A stretch of DNA of 64,000 bases from Gari tellinella (taxonomy: Eukaryota; Mollusca; Bivalvia; Cardiida; Psammobiidae): positions 4,216,001 through 4,280,000 of the forward strand of contig OV277871.1 in assembly GCA_922989275.2 (NCBI GenBank), in the 5' to 3' direction. The notes beneath the pieces are model-generated. The model was not told the origin of the DNA, ran no database searches, and saw only the letters and a list, made by a program, of their open reading frames with translations. Positions within the stretch are counted from its first letter, which is position 1, and each line of letters opens with the position of its first letter. Positions 43,901-53,027 of this stretch are shown piece after piece. Made by a program: the position numbers and the translations under genes.

Positions 43901-44798
43901 CGGTAAAAGCCAACAGACAAGAATGTATCTCTAATAACCCTCCTGGGCACCGTTAAATATGAAACGTCGTACGACAAAACTGGTCTTGAGTCATACTCTA
44001 AAATTATCAATAATTATTTATTTCTCCATCAAATCCTGTCTTGTGACAACCCTTTTAGGAATTTGCTTGAACAATTAGATTTAGAAACAAGATGTATTTT
44101 AAAGTTTTGACTTACGACCGTTTTTGTCGTACAAACATCAGCGCTGGCGTGCAAGATGTGTAACAAATTACATATTACCTCATTCCATGTCCTACCGCGA
44201 ATGCACTGATATTCGTTAACATCTAGGATGCTGATCAGACATCGAGAAATGTATGATGTATTAACACTTATCATATGATGAATTGTCGTCTGCTACAAAT
44301 ATATCGTCTGCGAAAAGAATAAAAATTTTGATCGTCCAAACTGTTTGCAAATGTTAGCCAAGTCGCGCTTAGCATGATAAGGGTTAAGTGCGTTGATAGG
44401 GCAAATGGTTAGTTGTTGCTGTTGCTGCTATAAGGTTTATAGTCCCATATAAGCTTTTTCAGGCACGTGTCAATAGTTCTCTCTTTTTTTTATACTACAG
44501 CCTCAGGCCAACCAAATAGGCTAAAACGGTTATCCTGAAATAAGAATGTCATTGAAAGGGTAATGGTTATAAATAATTCTCTCAATTTTATTTTACAGCA
44601 AACGGTAACCAAGAACCACAAGACGGTGACGATGACAAGGAAGACACCATCTCTAAGGAGACGTTCTGGATTGCTATAGGCATTCTGCTGGGTCTCGTCT
44701 GTCTACAACTCATCATGATACTCTTCATCTGCTGTAAACTCACCGGAAGTAGTTCCAACAAATACGTTGTAGGACAGCCTAATCAAGGATATCAGTAG
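38979..44798 (+). CDS. Multicopper oxidase, laccase type, membrane-anchored
   Basis: Joined exons 38979-40950 and 44599-44798 encode 723 residues. Laccase-type enzymes oxidise phenols or similar donors and reduce O2 to water; roles such as pigment or periostracum hardening in molluscs are inference. The signal peptide is residues 1 to about 23. All four copper motifs are present: HWHGLHQ 125-131, WWHSHVG 167-173, HPIHMHGHSF 505-514, and HCHIELHNIDGM 603-614. The Cys is at 604 and Met614 is in the type 1 axial position. Three cupredoxin domains fit the length; hephaestin/ceruloplasmin is about twice as long. Many Cys and N-x-S/T sites fit secretion. Exon 2 adds an acidic linker, one membrane helix (about 680-703) and a 20-residue tail. 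Confidence 0.93.
40951..41613 (+). other. Oxidase intron, first part
   Basis: No gene or recognised element. ACACATGTCTTTTGCCAATA and similar text recur locally (about 41141 and 41302) as a weak duplication. Confidence 0.4.
41614..41680. repeat. Isolated palindrome, A/D hybrid core
   Basis: The outer arms GCAAACAGTGTAGACTCTG are D-like, while the inner part CAGACGCCGCATTATGCG is A-like. Near-perfect symmetry over 67 bp. No shell recognised. Confidence 0.75.
42050..42232. repeat. CT-rich microsatellite
   Basis: (CT)n with TGTCTGTCTG interruptions in the oxidase intron. Confidence 0.85.
42357..43638. mobile_element. F3 element with full core A, interrupted by P1
   Basis: TA, CAGTTCACCCTTTC on the left; GAAGGAGCGCTG, TA on the right. 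Core A at 42453-42519 (centre GCCGCGTAACGCGGC). Without P1 and one TTAA it is about 356 bp. Confidence 0.82.
42593..43514. mobile_element. P1: 922-bp TTAA element, piggyBac-like ends
   Basis: Ends GGGTGTATCAATG and CATTGATACACCC. Exact TTAA at 42589-42592 and 43515-43518. Removing it restores the F3 text TTTTAAGCAGACGATATT seen at 23.03 kb. No transposase frame, so it is non-autonomous. Confidence 0.88.
43943..44145. mobile_element. F10 element, copy 2
   Basis: ACGTCGTACGACAAAACTGG on the left and TTGACTTACGACCGTTTTTG on the right. The interior CCTGTCTTGTGACAAC matches the 13.4 kb copy, but the central hairpin is broken. Confidence 0.6.
44265..44383. mobile_element. F2-type short element (TTAA)
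   Basis: TTAA at 44261-44264 and 44384-44387. Ends CACTTATCAT and ATGATAAGGG. Interior GTCGTCTGC and half of core A (CAAACTGTTTGC). Confidence 0.65.
44599..44798 (+). CDS. Multicopper oxidase terminal exon (membrane anchor)
   Basis: Acceptor ATTTTATTTTACAG (44598). The phase 1 join gives Ser at the junction. Encodes the acidic linker GNQEPQDGDDDKEDT, the helix FWIAIGILLGLVCLQLIMIL and more, then CCKLTGSSSNKYVV to the stop at 44796-44798. The frame continuity and a helix with a basic cytosolic side make this a convincing last exon. Confidence 0.85.
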
Positions 44799-44807
44799 AC
44801 TGTTTAA

Positions 44808-45224
44808 CCCCATTCACTGCCTAATCCCAAGTACAATGGTTATTAATTTTGTGAACAATTTGGCGTCACGCGGCGTCTGACCAAAATCCAAACTGTTTGA
44901 CATTCATTGCAACTTTTCTTAACCCTTTCAACCCATCAACCCTCTGTAGAGATTGCTGATTACATATGCAAACAGTGTAGACCCTGATCAGAGGGCTCCT
45001 TTAGGAGCCCTCTGATCAGGATCTGCACTGTTTGATATTTTCATTGGGTTTAAATGCAACAGTAGACTGGTTCAAAATACCTGTACTAAGAGGGTCCAAA
45101 AGGACTATAAATACCCAAAAGAAGAATTTAGGGTTGAAAGGGTTTGGTCAAAATATAACAAATTTAAATTTGAAATAAAAACAGACGAAAATTGTTAGTA
45201 AATGACGTCATAGCAGTGAAGGGG
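44808..45224. mobile_element. F2 element (TTAA), interrupted by F8
   Basis: TTAA at 44804-44807 and 45225-45228; it begins nine bases after the oxidase stop. Ends CCCCATTCACTGCC and GCAGTGAAGGGG. Core A is partly deleted. It would form most of the oxidase 3' UTR; AATAAA at 45174-45179 is a possible poly(A) signal supplied by the element. Confidence 0.75.
44923..45142. mobile_element. F8 element with near-perfect core D, nested in F2
   Basis: TTAA at 44919-44922 on the left; the right flank is TTTG. Ends CCCTTTCAACCC and GGGTTGAAAGGG. Core D at 44968-45035 with centre GGGCTCCTTTAGGAGCCC. The ends are very like those of F2, which may make F2 and F8 one transposition group. Confidence 0.78.
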
Positions 45225-45244
45225 TTAATGCATTGACCATTTAT

Positions 45245-45360
45245 TGCTGTAAACTAACGAGAAGTAACTGCAACAAAATATCAGTAGAATCAGATCAACG
45301 ACACCTGCCTCATGGGAAGTACATGTAACTCTTCCAAGGACGTTGTAAGACAATATATAT
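45245..45360 (+). pseudogene. Degenerate duplicate of the oxidase last exon
   Basis: TGCTGTAAACTAACGAGAAG then CAACAAAATATCAGTAG parallels the end of exon 2 (CCKLTGSSSNK; here CCKLTRSNCNK). A second piece, GGAAGTACATGTAACTCTTC...GACGTTGTAAGACA, again resembles it. No splice site or stop conservation; probably a decayed tandem copy. Confidence 0.55.
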
Positions 45361-45840
45361 TTATAAATTCTTTTTGAGTCAAACTTAAAAGCAGAAAGTT
45401 TTATAGCAGAGAATGTGTAAAACTGGTGATGACGTCATATTTTTTGTTTATCACAGCGGTAAAGTATCGCTATTTGTTTTTGTATTTGTAAATTTTATTT
45501 TTATATAGAAAATATAATATGTAAATTGTTGTTACCGCGGTACACTGATATACTAATTGAGTCCGGTCATTAATGCAACATTTGAACTTTTACACCTCGA
45601 TATCGCTTATGCCGAATATCCCTTTTTTAAAACTTAAAATTAATGGTAATAAATGCTTACACTTTTTAACCAATTGTTCCATAAATACATGTACACCCTT
45701 TAAGGCCTTTAATCTAATCACACAGGTTCGGCTTAATCGAGCTTGTGTTGTCGAAGTCCAGTTGTATTTAGTGATGTAAGTTATGAAATCCGCTTTTTGT
45801 TTTCAACGATGAAAGTTGCATGTGTACTTTGCTTGTTTTC
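45361..45840. other. No recognised feature
   Basis: AT-rich DNA downstream of the oxidase. No gene or element is supported. Confidence 0.4.
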
Positions 45841-45845
45841 TGGTA

Positions 45846-46082
45846 CAGTTGAGAATACGTAATTCTTTCCCAATAAACGCGTATACGCTAAAATTAGCAT
45901 TTCGATTGCAAACAGTTTGGAGCCAGATCAGACGCCGGGTAACCCGGCGTCTGATCATGCTCCAAACTCTTTACCACTCAAATTAGAATAAATAGTGAGA
46001 CATTTAAAAAAAGTGTCATTTTCTACATTTTAGTGGAAAACATTTGCGGTTTGTTACATGTATACGTAGAAACGGGACAGAG
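45846..46082. mobile_element. F1 element, right end cut by the next F1
   Basis: TA, CAGTTGAGAATACGTAATT on the left. Core A at 45908-45974 (centre GCCGGGTAACCCGGC). It stops within the subterminal GGGACAG where the next F1 begins. Confidence 0.78.
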
Positions 46083-46084
46083 TA

Positions 46085-46331
46085 CAGTGGAGAAAACGTT
46101 ATTCTTTCCCAATTAACGCGTTTACGCTAAAACTATTATTTCCAATGCAAACAGTTTGGAGCCAGATCAGACATTGGGTCACCCGGCGTCTGATCAGGCT
46201 CCATACTGTTTGCCACTCAGATTAAAATGAAAAGTTAGAATTGTCAAAATGTTGTCATTTTCTCCATTTTAGTGTGTTGCGTTTGCGTTTCGTTTGCGTT
46301 TAAACGGGAAAGAATAGCGTTTTCTCCACTG
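46085..46331. mobile_element. F1 element (TA) with core A
   Basis: TA, CAGTGGAGAAAACGTTATT on the left; GCGTTTTCTCCACTG, TA on the right; 247 bp. Core A at 46147-46213. Confidence 0.85.
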
Positions 46332-46483
46332 TACGTCATCTTCATCGTATATTTGATGATATTTTTGATGGTATGATTGAACTGCTTATCTCGGATGACT
46401 AATCATTGAGAACGAACGAACAGAGAAGCTGGGTATACTCTTTCTCAACAAAAGTATTTGTTCTGAACACATTGATGTATGTT

Positions 46484-46550
46484 ACAAACAGTTTGGAGCA
46501 AGATCAAACGGCACGTAAGACGGTGTCTGACCAGGGTCCAGACTGTTTGT
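46484..46550. repeat. Isolated core A
   Basis: ACAAACAGTTTGGAGCAAG to GGTCCAGACTGTTTGT; the centre has decayed. Confidence 0.6.
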
Positions 46551-46599
46551 TCTTACAAAATTTGAAATTGTTGACCTATTCTAGCAGACAATATATAAA

Positions 46600-47178
46600 G
46601 GGTCAAAGGACAAGGTTCACGAAGCCTCCGATTTGGCCCTGTAAGAAATAATTTTTCCAAAAAAGGTTTCTATCATTATTTTCTGTTTATTTGTCAATAT
46701 CAGAAACTAATACTCCATAATATACACACAAACCACCCAAAGTCAAGTTTTGACAATTTTTAGTTTCTTGTGAATGAACCGAGAGGCCAAAAAAGACAAA
46801 AAGGCAGATTTTTGGTACAATTCGCGGTATAAATCCTAAAAATAAACTATGAAGGCACTCATGCGACACTTCAAAATTTGGATATGTTACTTCAACTTAA
46901 ATATTTATTATTTACTATTGTTTATTTCCATCATTTATACCCGGAATTGTACCAAATATCTGCCTTGCTGGCCTTTTATGGCCTCGTGGTCCATTTACAA
47001 GACACTATAAAGTTGTAAAAACTTAAATTTGGATTGAGCTTCATGTATAATATGAAGTATTAATATATCTGAAATTGACAGATAAAGAGAAAATTTAGCT
47101 ACAACATAAATTGGAAAAAAAAAGATTTTTACAAGGCCAAAGCGGAGGCTTCGTGAACCTTGTCCTTTGGCTTTGAAA
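46600..47178. mobile_element. Long foldback element R, about 575 bp
   Basis: Inverted arms: left GGTCAAAGGACAAGGTTCAC and GAAGCCTCCGATTTGGCC; right GGCCAAAGCGGAGGCTTC and GTGAACCTTGTCCTTTGG. A second inner pair is AGGCAGATTTTTGGTACAAT with ATTGTACCAAATATCTGCC. GAAAGGG and TTAA follow on the right, so it may sit at an F2-type end. Confidence 0.65.
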
Positions 47179-47253
47179 GGGTTAATTTTAGCACTTGTTA
47201 TTTTAGGAGTAACTTGCACGATGTAATACGTCTTTACAATGCACTTACTTTAA

Positions 47254-47454
47254 CTTTTTCAATGCCAATGGCGCCAAAATGCAACATTGTAAATAGTTTG
47301 GATCCTGATCAGAGCCGCTTAACGCGGCCTCTGATCAGGATCCAAACTGTTTAACACTCGTACCGACATTTTTCATTCAAAACAGCCCTAAATCTAACTT
47401 TAAAAGTATTGCAGACGACACTACAATATAGGCGATATTTTGGCGGTAAGAGGG
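47254..47454. mobile_element. F2 element (TTAA) with core A
   Basis: TTAA at 47250-47253 and 47455-47458. Core A at 47289-47353 has centre GAGCCGCTTAACGCGGCCTC; the inner stem is shortened on both arms. 201 bp. Confidence 0.75.
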
Positions 47455-47521
47455 TTAAAGCAGACGATAAAACTTGGCAGTGAAAGAGTTAAATGTTATA
47501 TCATATAAACTGTATTCGCAA

Positions 47522-47563
47522 TTAGTGTTTTTTAAACGGAAAATAATAACATCTTCTCCACTA
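47522..47563. repeat. F1 right-end fragment
   Basis: TTTAAACGGAAAATAATAAC then ATCTTCTCCACTATA. Confidence 0.5.
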
Positions 47564-47659
47564 TATTTCTAAAGTTAAATGAAAAGATTTGAACAAGAAG
47601 AAGATAACATTTTTAAACAGAGAAATAAAATATTATTTTACTTTATGCTTTCACCTTAC

Positions 47660-48010
47660 TCACTTAGAACCGTGAACACAGAGACATCTCGAACATCATA
47701 AACTCAAAGTTGAGTTAAGTATTTGAAGGTTTAAAGTCCCTCCATGTCATTATCACGGGGACGTCCAGCAAATTACAGTTTAGGAAGATTCCAGAAGCCC
47801 CTTATACACTGTTTCAGGCACAAACCGACAAGTTGGTAGAACCATCGACCTTCCGGAAGCCAATTTGAAGGCTTCTCCTCATGAAAAATCGAAAGTGCTC
47901 AGACCGTTACGAATCCACAGCGGCGAGGGGCTGAGTAACTGTAAGTCTCAGGGACAATAATCACTAGTCCACGGAGGCCCCCTAAACCCAAAGGCCTCTA
48001 AGTTATAAGG
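47660..48010 (-). repeat. SINE-like remnant
   Basis: On the minus strand, GAAGCCTTCAAATTGGCTTC, CGGAAGGTCGATGGTTCTAC and ACTTTAAACC resemble, from memory, the conserved central domain of a SINE group that is widespread in molluscs. A similar end (GGACGTTAAACC) stands at 48489. Assignment unverified. Confidence 0.45.
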
Positions 48011-48200
48011 GGATTTGAACTGGGTCTGAGATATTTCTCAAACATTTGATTGTATGCTCAAGCTGACCAACCAAGTACTTGTTTTAGCTAAGTCTAAAGT
48101 CGTTCGTAAGCATTTCATTGGTCAGATCTGAGCTTATGCCCAAATCTGACAATCATTTGCTTGAGAACGATCTCAGACTCAACTAAAACGCTTTACAACC
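48010..48200. repeat. Hairpin repeat S, copy 1
   Basis: GGTCTGAGATATTTCTCAAA and the inverse TTGAGAACGATCTCAGACTC, with CAGATCTGAGC / GCCCAAATCTGAC at the centre. Related to the copy at 55.3 kb. Confidence 0.6.
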
Positions 48201-48298
48201 TTGGATCCTGATATTTAAGATGAACTAACTGACGTCCCATGCAACGCAAGTGGGTCGATGTAAACCAGGACCGCATGGCATACAAGGATGCATTAATA

Positions 48299-48470
48299 CA
48301 GTCGAACTTCGATATCTCGACTCGTTTAACTCGAACTATCCGATAGTTCGACATATGAACTGCATTATTTCATGTTCGGTTAAGTCGAACATACCCATAT
48401 TAGCCACGTTTTTACTTTGAAATACTGGTATGTTCGACAAAACCGACTTCGAGATATCGAAGTTCGACTG
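48299..48470. mobile_element. F9 element (TA)
   Basis: TA, CAGTCGAACTTCGATATCTC; the right end is the exact complement for at least 22 bp, then TA. 172 bp, with an internal palindrome CTATCCGATAG. Inserted in or beside a SINE-like sequence. Confidence 0.82.
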
Positions 48471-48569
48471 TATATGGATTCGAGTGGACGTTAAACCTTC
48501 TAAAAAACAACACTAACAACAGATGAAGAAACTTAAACAGGCCCATCATTTACGCATATGTTTTAAATT

Positions 48570-48648
48570 ATATAGTCACACCATATAATTTTGTGCTGAC
48601 AAAGATTTAAGTTTCTGAAATACTCCCCTATCTGGAATCCTGGAATCT
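48570..48648. mobile_element. F7 fragment
   Basis: Right half of an F7 copy: CACACCATATAATTTTGTGC, AAGATTTAAGTTTCTG and CTATCTGGAATCCTGG. Confidence 0.5.
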
Positions 48649-48773
48649 TATCACTTTTAACATGCAGTCTTAACTCATGAAACTTAAAATGGCCATTTCA
48701 GATTCCATTTAGATCTGCTTCATTTCTGATTATTTCGGGTAGTTTGAAATTAAAATATAATATTTCAAAATCA

Positions 48774-48830
48774 CAAACAGTCCAGACTCTGATATGAGGG
48801 CTCTATCTGATCAAGGTCTATACTGTTTGC
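48774..48830. repeat. Core D, partly deleted (F8 remnant)
   Basis: CACAAACAGTCCAGACTCTG, GAGGGCTC, then CTGATCAAGGTCTATACTG. Symmetric apart from the lost centre. Confidence 0.55.
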
Positions 48831-48839
48831 ATAGGGCAA

Positions 48840-49370
48840 GTTCACCGTTTTTACGAATCACTAGGTGCTAATCTGTTTTCTGTTTACTTTAAACCTTCTC
48901 TAACCATTTCCCATATAGACACCTTTTCTAATTCATCATATAATATTTATTTTATTACAAAGAGCTTATCAACCCTGGCTATGGAATCGTACCGTCTGTA
49001 TTTTATAAAATATGTTGTGAAAACCAATTTAGCGCCGCCGTGCACGTAACGCGGGCACGACATCGACTTCTACGACGTCACATTTTTTATATCATTACAA
49101 AAAAGAAAGAGGAATGTTAAGACAAGTAGATTGAATACACAACTTCTTTTTCATTGTCTAGTTGGCAAATATCCTCCTCCGAAATTGTGGCAAATCGTTT
49201 GGATACCATGTTTGGTACAGAAATCTGGGTCAGAAAAACCATAATCAATTGTCTAGACGCTTAAAGTTGAGTAAGGAGTGGACAAAGGGAAGCAACTCGT
49301 ACAAAAAAAATGCTAAAAGCTGATAAGGAGTTATCTGCCGTTATAGATTTTATGAGAACTTCACATACCG
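48840..49370. other. No recognised feature
   Basis: No gene or element supported. Confidence 0.4.
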
Positions 49371-49372
49371 AA

Positions 49373-49472
49373 AAGAATATCATATAGAGTGACAGTAGTT
49401 TGTGGGATAAATGTAAAAGACATGCAAAATGTTTCATTTTTGTCTCTGGGAAATTAACATTGTAACTGAATT
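49373..49472. repeat. Repeat N, copy 2
   Basis: ATATCATATAGAGTGACAG, GTAAAAGACATGCAAAATG and GGGAAATTAACATTGTAACT match 28.8-28.92 kb. Confidence 0.6.
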
Positions 49473-49685
49473 TACTATACAGTTAATGACTATTTTTTTT
49501 TTATATAAACAGTAGACGTGTTGTCCTTGAAATCCTTCTGTTTATTGCGGCTTAACTTGTATATGAAACAACAGATTTGCTTTACTTACTTAGCATATCG
49601 TTTGTACCCACAAACGCTACCGTATACTGTAAACAATAAGAAGCCAGACCAGAAGCCAAGTAATCCTTCGTCGGTTTGTATTTCT

Positions 49686-49775
49686 TAACCCTTTCACTCT
49701 CAATGACGCTTAAAGTTTTCTACATCTTATTGCAATGCGTTTAGTTTGCGGGAAAGAATAACGTCTTCTCCACTG
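49686..49775. repeat. F2 left end joined to F1 right end
   Basis: TTAACCCTTTCACTCTCAAT is an F2 terminus. It runs straight into an F1 subterminal region (GCGGGAAAGAATAACG) and the end CTTCTCCACTG, TA. A junction of two shells with the cores removed. Confidence 0.5.
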
Positions 49776-49882
49776 TATTACCGAGCTTAGAGCTGGATAG
49801 GTTCACCCGACGTATGGCTTCAAACTGTTAGCTGCTCTTGTAAGTAATCGTTAACATTGTTAAATTTATTTGCTTTTCTTAA

Positions 49883-50106
49883 AACCCAATATCCCATAAC
49901 CTATTTCTAGTTTTGAAGACAGATGACCACTTAAAGCAGGTTGAAAGTAAGGCAGAATGCGCCCTAAGGCCTGCTTTAAGCTATTATCTACCAGGATATA
50001 GAAAATATTTCTTGTGGTCGATATTTATGACTATATAAATTTTAACTATTTTCTTTAGTAAATGAATAAATTAATGGCGTAAAATGCGTATTTAAGGGGG
50101 AGTGGG
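49883..50106. mobile_element. F5 element (TTAA) with shortened core B
   Basis: TTAA at 49879-49882 and 50107-50110. The core at about 49930-49980 has lost most of its right arm: GCAGAATGCGCCCTAAGG, then CCTGCTTTAAG. Confidence 0.72.
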
Positions 50107-50314
50107 TTAAACAGTTGGTTTCTTTGAAACCGTTCCTCGCCAAAATGACTCTCTCATCACCAATTTGGAAGTTAACTCTTACAATAGTACTGTCTTATTT
50201 ATCAATCAAATCATTCCTTTGAAGATGCAAACAGTGCAGACATTGACAAGACAACGTAAGTAAAAAGTTTCTATTAATTTCTTCTTTTGTGGCCGATAGG
50301 CGTTACTGAGTTAA

Positions 50315-50535
50315 GGCAAAATCGACTGAAGAAATAACGATACGATAATTGCATACATCCTATGCAAACAGTGTAGACCTTGATCAGAGGGCTTCTATAC
50401 AGGGTCTGCACTGTATGCCATTTTGCATATACTCGTACATGTATAATCAACCTTAAAAATGGTATGTTAAAATTGACAAGATTGAACTGGAAACTGGAAC
50501 TTCCATTTAAAGTTGTAGGAGTGAATGAGCTCTTT
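50315..50535. mobile_element. F8 element with shortened core D
   Basis: CATCCTATGCAAACAGTGTA and CAGGGTCTGCACTGTATGCC around a core missing part of one arm. F8 interior AATCAACCTTAAAAATGG. Confidence 0.6.
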
Positions 50536-50539
50536 TAAC

Positions 50540-50720
50540 AACACGGACCTGTTCCCAGTGTACTCTTTTTATTTGCAAACAATGTAGATCCAGATCAGTG
50601 GGCTCCTATAGGAGCCCTCTGATATGGGTCTGCACTGTTTGCTAATTTAGAGCAGTATTACATGTATTAAACTACCCAGAATTCGAAGTAGACTGGCTTA
50701 TTGTTTGGTAGAATAACCCA
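50540..50720. mobile_element. F8 element with core D
   Basis: Core D at 50575-50642: GCAAACAATGTAGATCCAG, centre GGGCTCCTATAGGAGCCC. Lies directly after another F8 copy. Terminal TTAA not seen. Confidence 0.6.
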
Positions 50721-50724
50721 CAAT

Positions 50725-51555
50725 AGTTACTTAAGGTACTTCGCATATGCGCGTATTTTCTATACGATTGTTATGAAACTTTTCATGAATAATGATAATA
50801 GCCTAAGAAACAATGTGTGTAAATATAGGCAACATTTATCGTGTGGTTTGTCTTTAAGGTCTTTTTTCTGACAAAAACCTTGAATTTTGATGATTTTATT
50901 TTTCTTAAAAATGAATAAAGCTAATGACTATAATTCTTGCCCAATAAGTAGTCCACAACATTCATTACAAGAAAAGCTAAAAACATTTTGAATAAAGGTG
51001 TTCAAAAAGATGTTATCAGCTATTTAAATTTTGCAAAATGCTAAAACATTGAATTACAAAAAACTGACTCATTCAATGTATATTTGTTTTCATTTTATTC
51101 AAATATATGGTTGATGAACTAGTCAGTCTGAAAAAATTAGAAAATATTACAGTCAGGATTTGTTGTAATAACATATTTTCTTATTAAAATGTGGGATATT
51201 TGTTGTTTAGATACCTACCTTAGAATTAAAACTTTGTCATTAAAATGCATTATTATTTATTCATGGACTTGCATACAAGGTTTATTATATTGTTTGAACA
51301 TAATTATAATGGGCAATATCGATCTTGAAAAGGTTAGCATATTGATAAGCTTCAATGTGTGGCTTTATAGTTCGATCAAATCGTTTACATGTATACCGAT
51401 TTAATTGACTTGTAAGTCATTAAACTAAAACGTACAGGTAAGTGGACATATACTTGGATCGTAAACATCACTAGTACTAATCAACGAAGACTAAACATAA
51501 CATGTCTCTTGATTACTACGTTATGGATTGACAAGTCAATAAATCGGACACTTAA
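50725..51555. other. No recognised gene
   Basis: AT-rich DNA. The open frame at 51189-51404 shows no family resemblance. Confidence 0.4.
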
Positions 51556-51561
51556 AAAAAA

Positions 51562-51645
51562 TATTTGGATCGGTTGGGTCTCGAACCTATGACCTTTGGA
51601 TTGCTAGTCAACCACTATACTCAACCACTATACTAACAGCGCTAT
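51562..51645 (-). repeat. tRNA-like sequence (SINE head or tRNA pseudogene)
   Basis: On the minus strand the A-box-like TTAGTATAGTGGTTGA is partly duplicated, and GGTTCGAGACC is B-box-like. The duplication and poor stems argue against a working tRNA. Confidence 0.45.
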
Positions 51646-51929
51646 GAAGGATTATACTAATTCGTATCAACATTTCCTTTATATAAATTTTCTAGTATAA
51701 ACACGTACGAAAAAAGTCTGTGTCGTCCAGACGCATATCCGCTCGCCCGCAAGACCGACTTCCGGTAGCGAAAGGCCTTAAGTGTTGAATGTTTAATATG
51801 TTAACCCTTCCAGACTTATAAATATCGTTTGCTTTAATACGATGATCCGCACTTTTGCTTCAAAGCTAGGTTTCAGGTAAAATGACTGAACAAATAAAAA
51901 AAAAGAGTAAAGTACCAGTTAAAGTCTAC

Positions 51930-52240
51930 TTTCAGTCCGAATGACCGCTCAGCCGACTGTACATTTACCCCCTGATCATTGAGCCATCTTGTCTACAATA
52001 TTGAGCACTGCTAACATATGGCGCTAAGGCAGCCGCAGTACCGGCTCAGACCCTCACATGTACCCATTTTAACCCCTAGGTGGAGAGGAGCAATTCGCGG
52101 TACATGTCTTTCTCAAGGACATTCCTGTACATCATCAGGGATTCGGAAAAAAATCCCCTAGTCAGACCGCTGGTCCGGCGGGGGATTGAACTCACGACCC
52201 CTGGTACCGTAGTCCAAGGTGTTAACCATTGGGCCACTCG
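51930..52240 (-). repeat. tRNA-derived SINE candidate
   Basis: On the minus strand GTGGCCCAATGGTTAACACC (A-box-like) and GTGAGTTCAATCCCCCG (B-box-like) form a tRNA-like head at about 52240-52165. About 230 bp of body follows, including TCCTTGAGAAAGACATGTAC. Confidence 0.5.
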
Positions 52241-52247
52241 ATATGAA

Positions 52248-52316
52248 TGCCAAACAGTTTGGATCTTGATCAGATGCCACGCGGCACCTTATCAGCATCC
52301 ATGGTATTTGCAAAGT
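52248..52316. repeat. Isolated core A next to the SINE
   Basis: CCAAACAGTTTGGATCTTG, ATGCCACGCGGCA, then a decayed arm ending ATTTGC. Confidence 0.6.
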
Positions 52317-52424
52317 CGACAGTATTCGCCTTTGACGGTAAAATAATTAAGCGTCCTATTCAGTCGCCTTTTGCAAAAGAGGACCCCTTATCCACCAACA
52401 TAAACCTACAGACAAACGCCACAT

Positions 52425-52607
52425 CAGTACTTTCAGTCAAAATGTCTAGTATGAGTCTTTTAGAAAAACAGCAGACGATAATTTTAAGCAGACGATATTA
52501 CAGGCGTGAAAAGGTTTGGTATCATTGTCTTGCTTTGGAAACAGCGGCAAGGGTCGTTGTAAGGAAGGAATCGTTGCTCAGAAGACCGTTGTCGGGAGGA
52601 AGCACTG
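52425..52607. mobile_element. F3 element, left-truncated
   Basis: AGAAAAACAGCAGACGATAA, TTTTAAGCAGACGATATT and the right end GGGAGGAAGCACTG, TA. The left half with the core is missing. Confidence 0.7.
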
Positions 52608-52721
52608 TATATCAACTTGTGCGTTTGATGTTAAAATGGTAGTGTACTCTTTTGCCAAAAGTAAGTGCACCGGAATCTGATATCAAATGCATACAGATTT
52701 GAGACAGCTAAGACGCCGATA

Positions 52722-52961
52722 CAGTGGAGAATTCGTTATTCCTTCCCGTTTAAACGGAACGAAACGCAATCGCAAAACACGAAGAAAAGTACAAACTTTG
52801 GACGATTCTAATGATTAATGTTTATCTTGGTGGCAAACAGATTGGAGCCTTATCAGACGCCGGGTTACCCGGCGTCTGATCTGGCTCCAAACTGTTTGCA
52901 ATAGAAATAATAGTTTCAGCGTGAACGCGTTTATTGGGAAAGAATAACGTTTTCTCCACTG
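52722..52961. mobile_element. F1 element (TA) with core A
   Basis: TA, CAGTGGAGAATTCGTTATT on the left; ACGTTTTCTCCACTG, TA on the right; 240 bp. Core A at 52833-52899 (centre GCCGGGTTACCCGGC). Confidence 0.84.
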
Positions 52962-53027
52962 TAAGTCAGCGTTTGATCAGGTCCCTAACTTTTTGACACT
53001 CAGATTAAATCATCGTCATTATTTCTA

